16,436 nt of DNA. Source: Perkinsus olseni. Its lineage: Eukaryota > Perkinsozoa > Perkinsida > Perkinsidae. The translations under genes and the position numbers were made by a program. A model generated the notes under the pieces. It saw nothing but the letters and a program-made list of their open reading frames with translations, was not told where the DNA came from and searched no databases. The stretch covers positions 1 to 16,436 of the forward strand of contig JABANP010000811.1 in assembly GCA_013115135.1 (NCBI GenBank), in the 5' to 3' direction. This document shows positions 1-8,955 of this stretch, in pieces. Every line of letters begins with the position of its first letter. Within the stretch, counting starts at the first letter, position 1.

Positions 1-7
1 AGATCAG

Positions 8-218
8 TGTTGTCCGGACCAGAAGACCGTAGCACGTTCGTATCTGCGTGCGTCTGGGTCTCGTACGAGTGTAACTACCCTGCAAACGATTACAGCTATT
101 GCTTTCTCTCATTTTATCTACCTACCTACAAGCTATGCGATCGGTTGTGTTGCCGAGTGACGGCGTGTTAGGGGCGACGGGATCCAATTCCGCGGGTGAT
201 CCAGTCGGTACGGATGCA
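8..218 (+). repeat. Left LTR (diverged)
   Basis: Bases 103-218 align with 3016-3133: both carry TTTCTCTCAT, CACCTACCTAC-type and CCGAGTGACGGCGTG blocks followed by GCGACGGG and CCGCGGGTG. The outer part is much more diverged. Limits are set by a TG at 8 and a CA at 217-218, so the left edge is approximate. TGGTGAACCTCCGGG (from about 237) could be a primer binding site, but it does not match the three tRNAs in this window. Confidence 0.55.
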
Positions 219-357
219 AATAGCTCCGACCACAAGTGGTGAACCTCCGGGAGTAGTAGCGGCCCGCCAAGCCATAACCACTAGCCACACACTTCACCCA
301 AGCGGGCGTTTGATACCCTAAGGTTGGGGCGGGTACGCTGGGCGAATCCAGCCTCTA

Positions 358-1357
358 CAGTGATGGTGGGACTGTTGGGCCAAGTCCCTGATGAGGCACC
401 GACAAGGGCCCCAAGTGTACCTGCTCCCACGGTCCGTTTGAAAGAGAAGGTCGTCGCGAAGATCGACGTACCGAACCAAGGATGGCCCTTTCAGGGCAGA
501 GAGAGAGCCTCGACTACCCTGTCAGCAAGTCCGTCAAAACTTCGCCATGACATCAAAGTTCCACGATCTTCGCGAAGAGAGTATGTGGTCTCTTCTACTT
601 CTACTTCTACCTCTCCCCAGCTGTCGAGAGTGAATCGATGAGCTACATGGTACTGAAGGGTGCCGTGGTGGGCTCGGCCACCGAGCGGCTAGCCCTAGCC
701 CAAGGATACCCCCTTTGAAAGTTCACCTGTACTAATGACCTTTTCAGATGACACCTGAAAGCTACAAAGCAAGAGAGGACCGACAACGTCGGCACTTACG
801 CGGGATGTCTTCGTGTGTGGCCTCCTACCACCATATCAACGTGTGGCAAAGGGCGCCTTCGCACACCTGAAAAACATCAACGACTTGGCTAACGCATTGT
901 CTAGTTACGAGATAGAGAATGCTCTCGCCGTCGGCCGTGCCGTTGAAAGAACAACGTCAGATTAGTCGTGGATGGAAAGCCGGACAATTCCCAGTTTGCG
1001 GCACAAGCAACGAAGAGAGAGGACCTATCTCTTCAGGATGAGCTCAAGGCAATGCGAACTCAGGTTGGCGTGGTCTTTCACGACGTCAGGAGAGTCGCTC
1101 AGGATCCACGGAGGGGGCCGGTGGTATGTTACCAGTGCTCTGGACCTCAGGGCGGGTCTCCTGCGGGATACTTCAAGATCGCACGGGCGTTGAAGCCCAT
1201 TGTTATACTTAGAGAGAAGTCGATCATGTCCTCTGACGGATTGAAGGATATGCTATGGGCACGCTATTCTATGTTAGCAAGCGACGAGCTCGCTTCCAAG
1301 GGGAGCTCACTCATAAGCGATGCTGCATCCAAGAAGCCGGAGAAAAGCTCCGAATGA
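358..1357 (+). pseudogene. Broken gag-like region of the LTR element
   Basis: Coding-like peptide is spread over several frames. One open stretch runs to about 638 after an ATG at 361. A capsid-like, Ala/Leu-rich segment (VAKGAFAHLKNINDLANALS, from 843) is open until a TAG at 963-965. The reading then continues in the next frame (968-1357) through a charged helix-like segment into VVCYQCSGP, which resembles the start of a gag zinc knuckle whose His and last Cys are not recognisable. At least two frame changes and one stop break it. The position directly after the left LTR supports gag. No exact start can be defended. Confidence 0.5.
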
Positions 1358-2120
1358 TAGGCCCTGCGCTAGCTAGGAGCATCTCCGAGATGGTCCTCGT
1401 AGATAAACAGAAGCCTGAAGGTTGCCGGAAATCTGCTAAACGGGTGGAGAACATGAGCAACGACGAGGCGCACGAGTCCTGCAGGGTAGCGGCGGACAAC
1501 AGGCCTCTCAACAGCCTGAAGTTATGCCGCGTATCGGGAAGTGAAGAACAACCGGTGTAAGACGCTGACGCCGAGGTCGGTGACAACGCTGAGGAGACAC
1601 ACGTCATCAGCCAACACCAGAGCACCGCCCTTAGTATCCTCCAGGGCTGGCCGGCGAACCGTCGGGAGTACTGAGCATCTGTCGACATATCGGAAGAGTT
1701 CACCCGGATTGAGCTCCCGTAAGACCCACAGAGCATCTTCTGAATCCGGAGCTATGATTGCAGGGCAATAAGTGTAGGGTTCGCGCCCTGCGCGCTTGCC
1801 CTTGTAATCGTTATCGTCTGACCACTTGTAGCTCGCCTTCGATTATTGCACCAGCATTCGATCGTGCTTCGCTCAAGTGCGTTTTACATAGCGGTGAACT
1901 ACTCGAAAAGTGAGTTCTTTGTCCTTTCTTCTGCGAAGGTCTGCCTTGGTGTGCAGTTAGACTACGCTATCCACCGAAGCTACTAGTTGCGTTGCTCAGT
2001 CACTGGCACAACATAACTGTATATGGGCCTCTACCACTGAGCATGGGCTGGAAGATGAGTAGTAGTCCCAACCAGGGACTAAATTACCACCTGAGTCCCC
2101 GGAAGCACGGCAGGCAGGGG
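1358..2120 (+). other. Interior of LTR element with no recognisable domain
   Basis: Reverse transcriptase and RNase H would be expected here, but I see no YxDD box or other pol motif on the plus strand. One frame is open from 1255 to 1557 and again, after a TAA at 1558-1560, to about 1671. It is rich in charged residues and matches nothing I recognise. The minus-strand reading over the same bases looks like a shadow. From about 1770 to 2120 nothing coding is convincing. Confidence 0.4.
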
Positions 2121-2975
2121 GCGTCGATGTACTGTATCTCGGCGACGCGGGCGAGAGGAAGGAGCCGAGAGCAAGGAGGAAGCAATGACGCTTTCACCAA
2201 TGCAATGGCGCTTTGCGTGTAATGGCTATCGGACCACGTCGGAAGCGATGACGCTTCCTAGTTCGCGGAGCAAGTTCTTTTTGGGCGGCACGCTGCGGGA
2301 TTATGTGGTCTTTTTCGACCCCCAACCATCCCCAGTGTAGGGCGTGATGGGAGCGCAAGCATCGAAATGCCTGCAGGGCTCTTCGCAAATTCTTGCTGCA
2401 AGCTCAGATAAGTGGTTCAACCGGGTGGTGCTGGCGTCAGGGCTTTTGGTGGTCAACAATACCGAGATTGGGTCCTCCGCCGGAAGACCCAATCTCGGTA
2501 GGCGTCCAGGCCGCGGCGGCCGAGACGTACAGGGTCAGGGTGATTTGAGGGCGAGGGGGTTCCTGAGTGTTTTGGCTCGCAGCTCGCGAGGCGCATGCTG
2601 TCAACTCCATCTCGGTTCTGAAATCTAGTGAAAAAGTCCTGGTGTATACAGCAAGACCGACACCTTCTGCCGAGTTGGAAGCGTCCCTTCATAGTGGAGA
2701 GCATCAAAGACCGGAGTTGCATGGTCCAAGAGGGGTATCCAGAGGCACTGGCTCGGTAACATCAAACGTTATGAGGATTCCAAGGAGGGCTTGGAGAGGA
2801 GATCAGCAGGAGCCACCCGACTTGAGCGTCGAGCTGCGGAGATTCCCCAGGAGCTCCCCCGGCGAATTCTGAGAGATGAGGATTTCGAGAGGCTGCCGCC
2901 GGGCTTCGCGAGAGCTCAGCCTGGCGTCGGGCCAGGTAAGAGGCAACGTGCGGAAAGAGATGACTGTTAGAGTCT
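2120..2975 (+). pseudogene. Broken retroviral-type (DDE) integrase, C-terminal half of pol
   Basis: The core domain is readable in fragments. LSDHVGSD (Asp codon 2232-2234) matches the second catalytic Asp region. FSTPNHPQC followed by ERKHRNACRALRKF (Glu codon 2351-2353) matches the conserved TPxHPQ..GxxER helix with the catalytic Glu. DKWFNRVV..NNTEIG follows as expected of the end of the core. Further on, EKVLVYTA, then in the next frame PSWKRPFIVESIKDRS, matches the C-terminal SH3-like domain with its GPF/Y-type box. After another shift near 2758 the tail IKRYEDSKEGLERR runs on to a stop about 2968, overlapping the right LTR edge. Several stops and at least three frame changes make it non-functional. 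The first catalytic Asp may be in VDVLYLG (about 2123), but its spacing is too short. Confidence 0.72.
2460..2500 (+). other. Perfect 15 bp hairpin within integrase remnant
   Basis: Arm 2460-2474 (TACCGAGATTGGGTC) is exactly complementary to 2486-2500, with an 11-base loop that can itself form a 3 bp extension (TCC/GGA). It lies where the integrase core would encode the NNTEIG..GRPNL segment, so it may be a chance of coding sequence or an inverted duplication inside a dead gene. Confidence 0.6.
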
Positions 2976-3133
2976 AGTATCCTGAGTGTACATGATTCTA
3001 GTATCCTTATCTTACTTTCTCTCATCTTATCCACCTACCTACCAGCTATGCAATCCGTTGTCTTACCGAGTGACGGCGTGGTCTAGGAGCGACGGGGTCC
3101 TATCCCGCGGGTGCTCCGGTCAGTCCGGCTACA
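2965..3133 (+). repeat. Right LTR (diverged)
   Basis: Shares the block described for the left copy, best between 3016 and 3133. It begins with TG at 2965 after a purine-rich stretch and ends CA at 3132-3133. It is shorter than the left copy because the outer part is deleted or too diverged to align. The divergence points to an old insertion. Confidence 0.55.
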
Positions 3134-4700
3134 GATCGAAGTTGAGCTCGGTCGATAACGTACACAGGAGATCCACTCGCGGAGTGAAAGCCGCTAGCGA
3201 AGACCACATCACGCATTTCGCTTCGTGAAAAATTGCGAGAAGATAAGCCACAGAAACCCCGTTAGGTTATCGCGAAAAAATTGATTTTTCAACGTTGATG
3301 GACCAGAATGCGCTGAAGTCGACTACGGAATTATTGAATCAAGCAGGAAGCATGGGGCATGCATGGGGCATGCTCACGGGGAAGCTCGGGCAAGCATCAA
3401 GCCGGACGAAGGGCGGGCACGCATTCAGCACACGTCGTTATCGGAAACTGAGCTCTTCGTTAAGATTGATAGGTCCATTTCCGGGTATTTCTGGTGCTGA
3501 AGGCTCTGATACGCGGGATGTTCACGATTTGTACACCAGCTGTGGTGTGCACGGCGTGCCCCATAGAACTATCTATTACCTATTTTCCGACTCAGAATTA
3601 GCTACCAAATCCTTCATACCACATGCACTTCTAAACTATTGCTAACAGCCTGGCTTGGACGATTCGCTCTTGATAGACAGTATTACATCCTTCGCTCCGC
3701 CATTGCTCTCAGCGCGCGGCCCAAAAACGCCACTCAGCAGGTAGTATACAAGTCGTGCTCGTGAACTAATCTAGGGTTTATGAGTCTTACCAGTATTATA
3801 TGTACGAGTAATGTGTGTACAGGTATTAGGTATACGGATCTTAAACGTACGAATAGATGATGTAGTAATTGTGGTGGACCTTAATCCGTTGTCTATTCCG
3901 ACTCCTGTTTTTTCGTCCGACGATACTGTGCTCGTTTCGTCCTTGTTTCGATATTCGCATGTCCGACTACGATTTTTTGAACATGCGGGCGTTTCATCGT
4001 TAAAGAAGCTAACTAAGATCGCTCGCTTGCCTTACGATCTTTTCGTTCGAGGGTGATACTCATATGAGATTTGTTATGAAAGATGTCAACCTCATGGATA
4101 GAACGTCGGGCCTTGTACCGATCAGTAACATCAACCAGATCATCAGTACCACTAGACCATTCTTCACGGTCAAAACACACCTCTCATATGGCTATCCATT
4201 CACTTGTAAATTTCATCATCACATTGGCCATTCAGTTTAACCAAACTACAAAAGCCCATGTCAAAGAGCTAAATAGGAGACTACGGGCAAAACATGGAGA
4301 GCACTTTGCTTCGGGGCAGGATTTTTCCGGTTCGATCTCGAGATGCGGAACAGGTGGCGCGATGGAGGTGTGGCCAGCAGCGGGCCATTTTGGACTTGCG
4401 GCGCCATCGGCACAATATGTTCAGAATCAAAGCTCAATCAACCCGCTCTTACGCAGACGCAGATCAACAAAACAACACAAATCCAGGAATATCTCTGAAT
4501 AAACTTAAAGCTCTTCATTTCGGCCCACACCATGAAACAAGTTCGCTTGGTGGGTCTGTGTTGCCCTTGTGTCTTTCAGCATGTTACTCACCATCGGAAT
4601 CGTGAAAGTTGCGCTGCCTGGCAGTGACTGCCGTTCACACATTTCGAAAGTTACGCTGTCCGCAGACTGCGGGTCCTACATATCTACAAATCACCAGCTT
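3134..4700. other. No convincing gene; minor repeats and a possible coding relic
   Basis: Open frames here (3295-3645, 3811-4056, 4083-4502, all plus) have irregular composition, weak starts and no recognised motif, so I leave them uncalled. On the minus strand a 56-codon stretch (4016-4183, ending in TAG at 4013-4015) has a protein-like composition (EEWSSGTDDLVDVTDRYKAR) but no start codon near its beginning. There is a tandem 11-mer GCATGGGGCAT at 3350-3360 and 3361-3371, and two imperfect copies of a CGAAAGTT(G/A)CGCTG block near 4603 and 4647. The part 3650-4080 is AT-richer than its surroundings. Confidence 0.4.
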
Positions 4701-4714
4701 CTGACAACGGGCCA

Positions 4715-5400
4715 ATTCAACCTGACAGCATCCGAACGCTACGCAAGATCTCTACATCCCATACACGCAGATTGGAATCACCCAATCCCTCAGATAGGGT
4801 CATACATATTGTCGTAGGTAAGGACACTTTCATGCCGAACCTATCCAGAGCTGGCAAGAGCTTATCGAGGTTACGTTGGAGGATAGAGTCATCGTCAGCC
4901 AATGAAACTATATCGTCCGCGCACAGGAGACATGAGAGGTCCACGGATTCTCTGCTGCCTTCGCTTGCGCAAGGTATGCTCAGGCTGATGTCCAGTTTGG
5001 CATCTCTGATCACCATATCTATGAAGATAATGAACAGAACGGGAGCTATTCAGCACCCCTGTCAAGTTCTCATATCTACCGTAGATAATCTACAGGAATA
5101 TGGTCAGAAATGCCCTTCTGAGGGTGGACCTGGGGAGCAGTATGGTGTATTGATTCGATAGCTGAGATCAGCTTTTCATCAGTGATGAAAAGCTAGCCGG
5201 TTGTGATGAATCATCACATCTGGCTAGCCTGAGAGCTCTCCAGATCGCAGAACAATGCACTTTGTCGAACGCTGCTTTCAAACTCAGGAAAACAGCGGAC
5301 TGTCTGCGGCCATTCTGGTTGCAGACTTCCTTACAACGACGCAGTACATTTAATGCATTCAAACTGCCCTTTGCTGCACTCTTTGAGGTCTGGGTCACCT
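4715..5400 (-). pseudogene. LINE-type (non-LTR) reverse transcriptase fragment
   Basis: Reading right to left, the first piece (5398 to about 5195) contains AVFLSLKAAFDKVHCSAIWR, matching motif A of non-LTR reverse transcriptases, where a Ser stands in place of the usual first Asp. The next piece contains QGC, a TGA (5050-5052), then APVLFIIFIDMVI, matching motif B. The third (5016-4717) contains LLCADDIVSLADD (Asp-Asp codons 4912-4917), the catalytic motif C with Cys replacing Tyr, followed by LDRFGMKVS, the usual motif D region. Motif A and motif C are in different frames, so at least one frameshift exists besides the stop. No endonuclease or 5' part is visible. It is a dead truncated fragment. 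Confidence 0.75.
5170..5226 (+). other. Two adjoining hairpins
   Basis: The first is perfect: arms 5170-5180 and 5184-5194 (AGCTTTTCATC), 3-base loop. The second is imperfect: arms 5194-5209 and 5211-5226 with two or three mismatches. Both share the GTGATGA/TCATCAC core. They interrupt the LINE fragment between motifs A and B in the minus-strand reading. This could be an inserted foldback or a local inverted duplication. Confidence 0.55.
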
Positions 5401-5542
5401 CTGCGGCTCTGCCACGGAGGCTGATGTCACAGCGGTATCCGAGGTCGTCGGCAGAGCGGCCGAACGGCTAGTCCCGAGACTTTGTACAGCCCTTGGTTGT
5501 TCACCCAGGACGGCCGCTTAGGGTAGCCCGGTCCGCGCTGAG

Positions 5543-7298
5543 TTGGGTTGGGCCTTCTGTCGAGCGCTCGAGGTACCGGATGCCGTGGTCTTCAGGGAAA
5601 TCGACGAGGGGCTCAGTCTCGGCGTCGAAAGTCCTCTGAAGCCGTCAGGCGTCCTCCCAGAGGCCAAGTCCAAAGCTCAGGTGAACAGAGAGATGGAAGT
5701 GTTTCACTTGAGAAAGGCCCACAGGAATTTCCTGTCGGTGGAGGCCGATCCAGAGACGTGCTTGACTCTGTTACGGCAAGAGGTCCGTCTGGAAAGGATG
5801 ACCGAAATGTCGCTAGACGAGGCCCAGAAGAACCCCAACCGCCTACATGATCGCATGGCCCTTCTAAGGAAGGGCAATGGCTCGCACAGATTAATAGAAG
5901 GCCACACGGCCAGCTCCCTGAATGGGAACTGCCATTGCTCGCTGCCAAGAGCCTGTGATATATCAGCGGTGTTGTGGGATCTGTTTGAGTCGGACGGTCG
6001 TTCCGGAGAGGCGGCTGCGGCATGCGGTTGCCACGGCTCGGCGCCCCAGCCGGACGAGGAAGACGACTTCCTGCTTTTCAAGTACGACATTACGGGGGCA
6101 TATAAGCACCTCTTTCTAGCTGAGTCCGAGCGTCCTCGGACTTCGGTCCGCCTAGGGGCAGGGCCCCTTGCCGTTCGGGGCGGCAGGATCCCCATAGCAC
6201 TGGTGTAGGAGGGAGCGCCGGGGTGGTACGGCTAATCGGAGCTCTATTACGCTGGATACTGACCCACGAGAAGTTCCTGTCGCTGCTCTACATCGACGAC
6301 GGCCTGCTGGCCGTTCGCAGCAAGGTGTATTGGCTAGCCTGCAGCTTGGCCGTGCTAGTGTGGGAAGTGCTGAATATACAGAAGGCTTAACTAAAATGTA
6401 CGCTCGGGGTCAAATCGGTCAAGTACATAGGCTTCGAGGTGTCGGTGTCGTCCACGGCGGGTCCCTCTGTCGTAGTCCATCATGATATCTGAGCCGGCAT
6501 AAGGGATCTGCTGGCCGAATTCGACGACAAACGCCGAAGTTGGAAGTCCTCGGCAAGCTGATCTTCGCCACTCAGCTGACGCGCCAGCTGAAAGGTTACC
6601 TGCAACCCCCATACGCTCTCCTGAATACCTTTGAGCGTGAGAAGAAGGCTGGCAGGCCCCTCGGTACCACCAAACTGTCGGAGGACTCTGAGAGCCTGAA
6701 GGCGATCCGGTTCTGGCTGCAAGTTGTGAGGCGGCCCCGAGCACCAACATCGCCCAAGGCCGCTGTCGAACCCCGCAAGCTCCTATTTGGGGCATCCGAC
6801 GCATCAGTAGATTTCCTGGCTGGTTGGATCGCGGACGGCCTCCACGGCCGCTGGTCTCGTTCGAGTACGGACGACCCGGTTGTCCGCAGCTGGGTCCGTC
6901 GCTACGGTAACTCCTCCGATCAGTCTCCGTCACACAGGGACATTGCTTTGTACGAGCTGCTGGCGGCCGTATGCACCTTACGTCTAGCCGGCTCCTGAGA
7001 ACCGAATTCGGATGCCCAGGGTTGTGGAGTCTGAAATCCAGTCGTTCTCCACTGTGACAATTCGGCCGTGGTTGGAGCCTTGGAAAAGCTCTACTCGCCA
7101 GCTCCCGGTCTCGCTGCCATTCTGTGGGCCTTGGCCGCCTGGATCGGCCAGTTCAGTGGTGATCTCAACACCACGTACATCAAGTCAAAGGAAAACTGGC
7201 TCGCCGATCGTCTGTCTAGGGGCTTGGGGGTCGACCTCGGTGACATGTGGTCGCAGTGCTCAACCCCAGTACTCCCCGAGACTGAGGTCTCGTGGTAA
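5543..7298 (+). pseudogene. Reverse transcriptase-RNase H of a DIRS/Ngaro-like retroelement (broken)
   Basis: The first frame (5543-6208) holds the reverse transcriptase start, with LRKGNGSHRLIEGHTASSLN as the fingers motif and FKYDITGAYKHLFL as motif A (Asp codon 6086-6088). The reading then moves to the next frame (from about 6205), which carries LLYIDDGLLAV, the catalytic box (6289-6300), and VKYIGFEVSV. This frame is broken by TAA 6388-6390 and TGA 6490-6492. It shifts again to a frame with the connection region (LGKLIFATQLTRQLKGYL) and RNase H: GASDAS (Asp 6798-6800), YELLAAV (Glu 6954-6956), HCDNSAVV (Asp 7056-7058) and WLADRLSRG (Asp 7206-7208), interrupted by TGA at 6996 and 7032. All four RNase H acidic residues remain. 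The order RT-RNase H without an intervening integrase, followed by a recombinase-like domain, suggests a tyrosine-recombinase element. It is non-functional. Confidence 0.72.
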
Positions 7299-7423
7299 GC
7301 GGTCCTGGAAGGGTGCCTAACCGCGTAGTGCTAGCTCGATGATTTGGTAGCCGACAAGTATCTCGCCTGCAATGTCGCGCTTTCTGACTGCGTAAGAGTG
7401 TCTTCGTTTCTGTATCAGGTCGT
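7299..7423 (+). other. Linker between RNase H and recombinase-like domain
   Basis: After the TAA at 7296-7298 a different frame reads LDDLVADKYLACNVALSDC and continues hydrophobic and open into the next segment. It may be the displaced pol linker. No motif is recognised. Confidence 0.3.
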
Positions 7424-7842
7424 ATGTTGTGTCCAGTTGGGGAGGAGGCGACACCTAAGGTGTTCCCGGAGTGGTCGGGGTCCAACCATCCGAAGAGAGG
7501 TCAGGTCCGCTCCCTAATCGACCGCACAGGGCGGGAGAATGCTAAGAGGTACGCCGCCGACTTCGCCCAGTCCGATCTGGCTGACAGTACCAACGAGCTC
7601 TTCGGACGGTTAACTTCTACAAGCAAGTCGTTGGCTCGACTTGTTTCCCCCTCACGGTGCCGGTTTTTCAACTGTTTGTTTGGGCCCTGGTGAAGTGCCA
7701 GTACGCCTGCAGTTCCGTTAAGACCTTCGTAGAAAGTCTGAGGTCGCGCAACAAAACCTTCGGGTTCGATTTATCCTCGAGTGAGGCCTTCAGGGTGAGC
7801 CATGTACTACGGGCCGCCGAGAAGGCAGTTGCGCCAGATTAG
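7424..7842 (+). pseudogene. N-terminal (core-binding) part of a tyrosine recombinase, truncated
   Basis: The first frame (7424 to about 7650) carries NAKRYAADFAQSDLADSTNE. The second frame (from about 7645) carries VPVFQLFVWALVKCQYACSS, then SVKTFVESLRSRNKTFGFDL and FRVSHVLRAAEK, ending at TAG 7840-7842. This helical pattern (hydrophobic helix, then SSVKTFVESLRSRN-type helix, then a helix before the linker) is the SAM-like core-binding fold of phage-integrase-type recombinases. The catalytic domain with R..HxxR..Y is absent; the next recognisable sequence is the gag of another element. One frameshift lies inside it. The assignment is by pattern, without alignment. Confidence 0.45.
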
Positions 7843-7926
7843 TGCCTCGCACTCCCACGATGATTCGGGGCTACACTTAGACGCATTTTACGTCTTTTAA
7901 TAAATTAACTCCAGAAGGGCAAGGTA
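7843..7926 (+). other. Short spacer before the second element's gag
   Basis: This 84-base stretch has a small inverted pair, AGACG(C)ATTTTACGTCTT around 7879-7898, and is AT-rich near its end (TTTTAATAAATTAACTCC). It could hold the 5' untranslated leader of the element that begins at 7927. No match to the 3' tandem units at 11036 is visible. Confidence 0.3.
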
Positions 7927-8955
7927 ATGCTGCTGTATGATCTCTGTCGAGAGCAGTGTGGGCTCCTACTGGCGTCACGCACTACTATGGAGGCCGGTGC
8001 CCCAGCGGTTGGCGGTGCAAGGGCGGCCCAATCTGGCCCACAGCAGGTAGAGCCCAAACGCCTCAAAATGAGTTTGTTTGTGGATTCCGTTGACGACGGC
8101 TCGTTCGCGCTGTTGGCGATTGAGGACTATAGTTCGCGCCTGAAGTTCTTCAAGCAGTTGTATGGCGATGTCCCGGTTCCCCAGATCCCGACCCGGGAAG
8201 AACTGTCGGCGCTCCAGTCTCGACTGTTAGAGGATGAGTCTCCGTTCGTCAATTTCCGAGTGTGGACTCCGGGCCAGCGGAAGAGGCTGAGAGAGGAGAA
8301 GACTAAGAGATGGACTCTGGATGACGGCGTTCCGACGAAAGTGATCTCGGCTTCAACGCCCTCTCTGGCACAGCGAAGGGAAAGTTTCGTCATCTTCAAG
8401 CATGCCATGGTGATGCTGGAGCAGAGCAGCTTCGCCGATTTCGAGCGTTACAAGAGTGCAGTTGAGGGTCTTACTGAGACCTTTGGCGACTACTGGTCTG
8501 TTGTGGTTGAAGCCAATGAGGTCATGCGGAGTTCTCACATCGGTTCATACAAGGACGCGAATCCTCAACTGCCGTGGGGTGAGTGCTTTGTATTGGCTGC
8601 TGACGATGCGGGGTTCTGGAGGTGCCACGTAGACCACAAGGTTATGCGCCTTCATTTCACGGATACAGAGGATCCCCAAAAGTCGGGAAAAGGCCGCGGC
8701 CCGAGGCAAAGAGCGTCGAAAGACGTTAGTCAGCAATTCTGCTATGCTTACCAGGACGGTCGTCACACAGGGGACAAGTGTAAGGATGGCCGCATCCATC
8801 TGTGCCAGGGCTGTAATGGCCGGCGTGATCTTCCTCGCGGTCGAAACCTGTGCCCCAAGGCAGCTGCGGCAAAAGCGTCGGCGGCGTCGAAGGGCGAGCT
8901 GGCAGGAAGCAAGCCTGAGGGAGCCTCACCTGAGAACCGGGCGCGGCGTGCCTGA
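7927..8955 (+). CDS. Gag-like protein with Cys-rich finger
   Basis: The open frame starts at ATG 7927; a second ATG at 7987 (MEAGAPAVGG) is an equally plausible start, giving 322 residues. The central part is helical and charged (LKFFKQLYGD, then ESPFVNFRVWTPGQRKRLRE). Counting from the second ATG, a basic segment GKGRGPRQRASKD precedes a Cys-rich finger with Cys at about 252, 265, 273, 276 and 289 (FCYAYQDGRHTGDKCKDGRI, then CQGC), consistent with nucleic-acid binding. The tail is Ala/Lys/Glu-rich. It stops at TGA 8953-8955 and the pol frame continues in phase immediately after, so this is the gag of the next gene's element. The gag role comes from position and finger; there is no alignment. 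Confidence 0.7.
   Translation: MLLYDLCREQCGLLLASRTTMEAGAPAVGGARAAQSGPQQVEPKRLKMSLFVDSVDDGSFALLAIEDYSSRLKFFKQLYGDVPVPQIPTREELSALQSRLLEDESPFVNFRVWTPGQRKRLREEKTKRWTLDDGVPTKVISASTPSLAQRRESFVIFKHAMVMLEQSSFADFERYKSAVEGLTETFGDYWSVVVEANEVMRSSHIGSYKDANPQLPWGECFVLAADDAGFWRCHVDHKVMRLHFTDTEDPQKSGKGRGPRQRASKDVSQQFCYAYQDGRHTGDKCKDGRIHLCQGCNGRRDLPRGRNLCPKAAAAKASAASKGELAGSKPEGASPENRARRA

Larger units (their letters stand above)
1..3138 (+). mobile_element. Decayed LTR retrotransposon, internally deleted
   Basis: Two diverged direct repeats (about 8-218 and 2965-3133) flank a unit with a broken gag-like region at the left and a broken DDE integrase at the right, which is the order expected of a Ty3-like element. 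The flanks read AGATCA at 1-6 and AGATCG at 3133-3138, a possible worn target-site duplication. A purine-rich stretch (about 2950-2962) just before the right repeat could be the polypurine tract. Only about 2.9 kb lies between the outer ends and no reverse transcriptase is recognisable, so an internal deletion or extreme decay is inferred. The family assignment rests on the integrase and on gene order. Confidence 0.65.

Noticed and set aside
1311..1736. 141-codon minus-strand frame
   Set aside because: Cys/Ser/Arg-rich with no motif; lies opposite charged plus-strand readings within the LTR element, so probably a shadow.
3350..3371. Tandem GCATGGGGCAT as a possible minisatellite or CRISPR-like array
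   Set aside because: Only two copies; no spacer structure.
3295..3645. 116-codon plus frame
   Set aside because: Contains a tandem 11-mer at its start, has irregular composition and no recognisable motif.
4083..4502. 139-codon plus frame
   Set aside because: Ser/Arg-rich, no motif, and no sign of selection visible.
5613..6195. Two long minus-strand frames opposite the reverse transcriptase
   Set aside because: They are shadows of the plus-strand frame, which carries the polymerase motifs.
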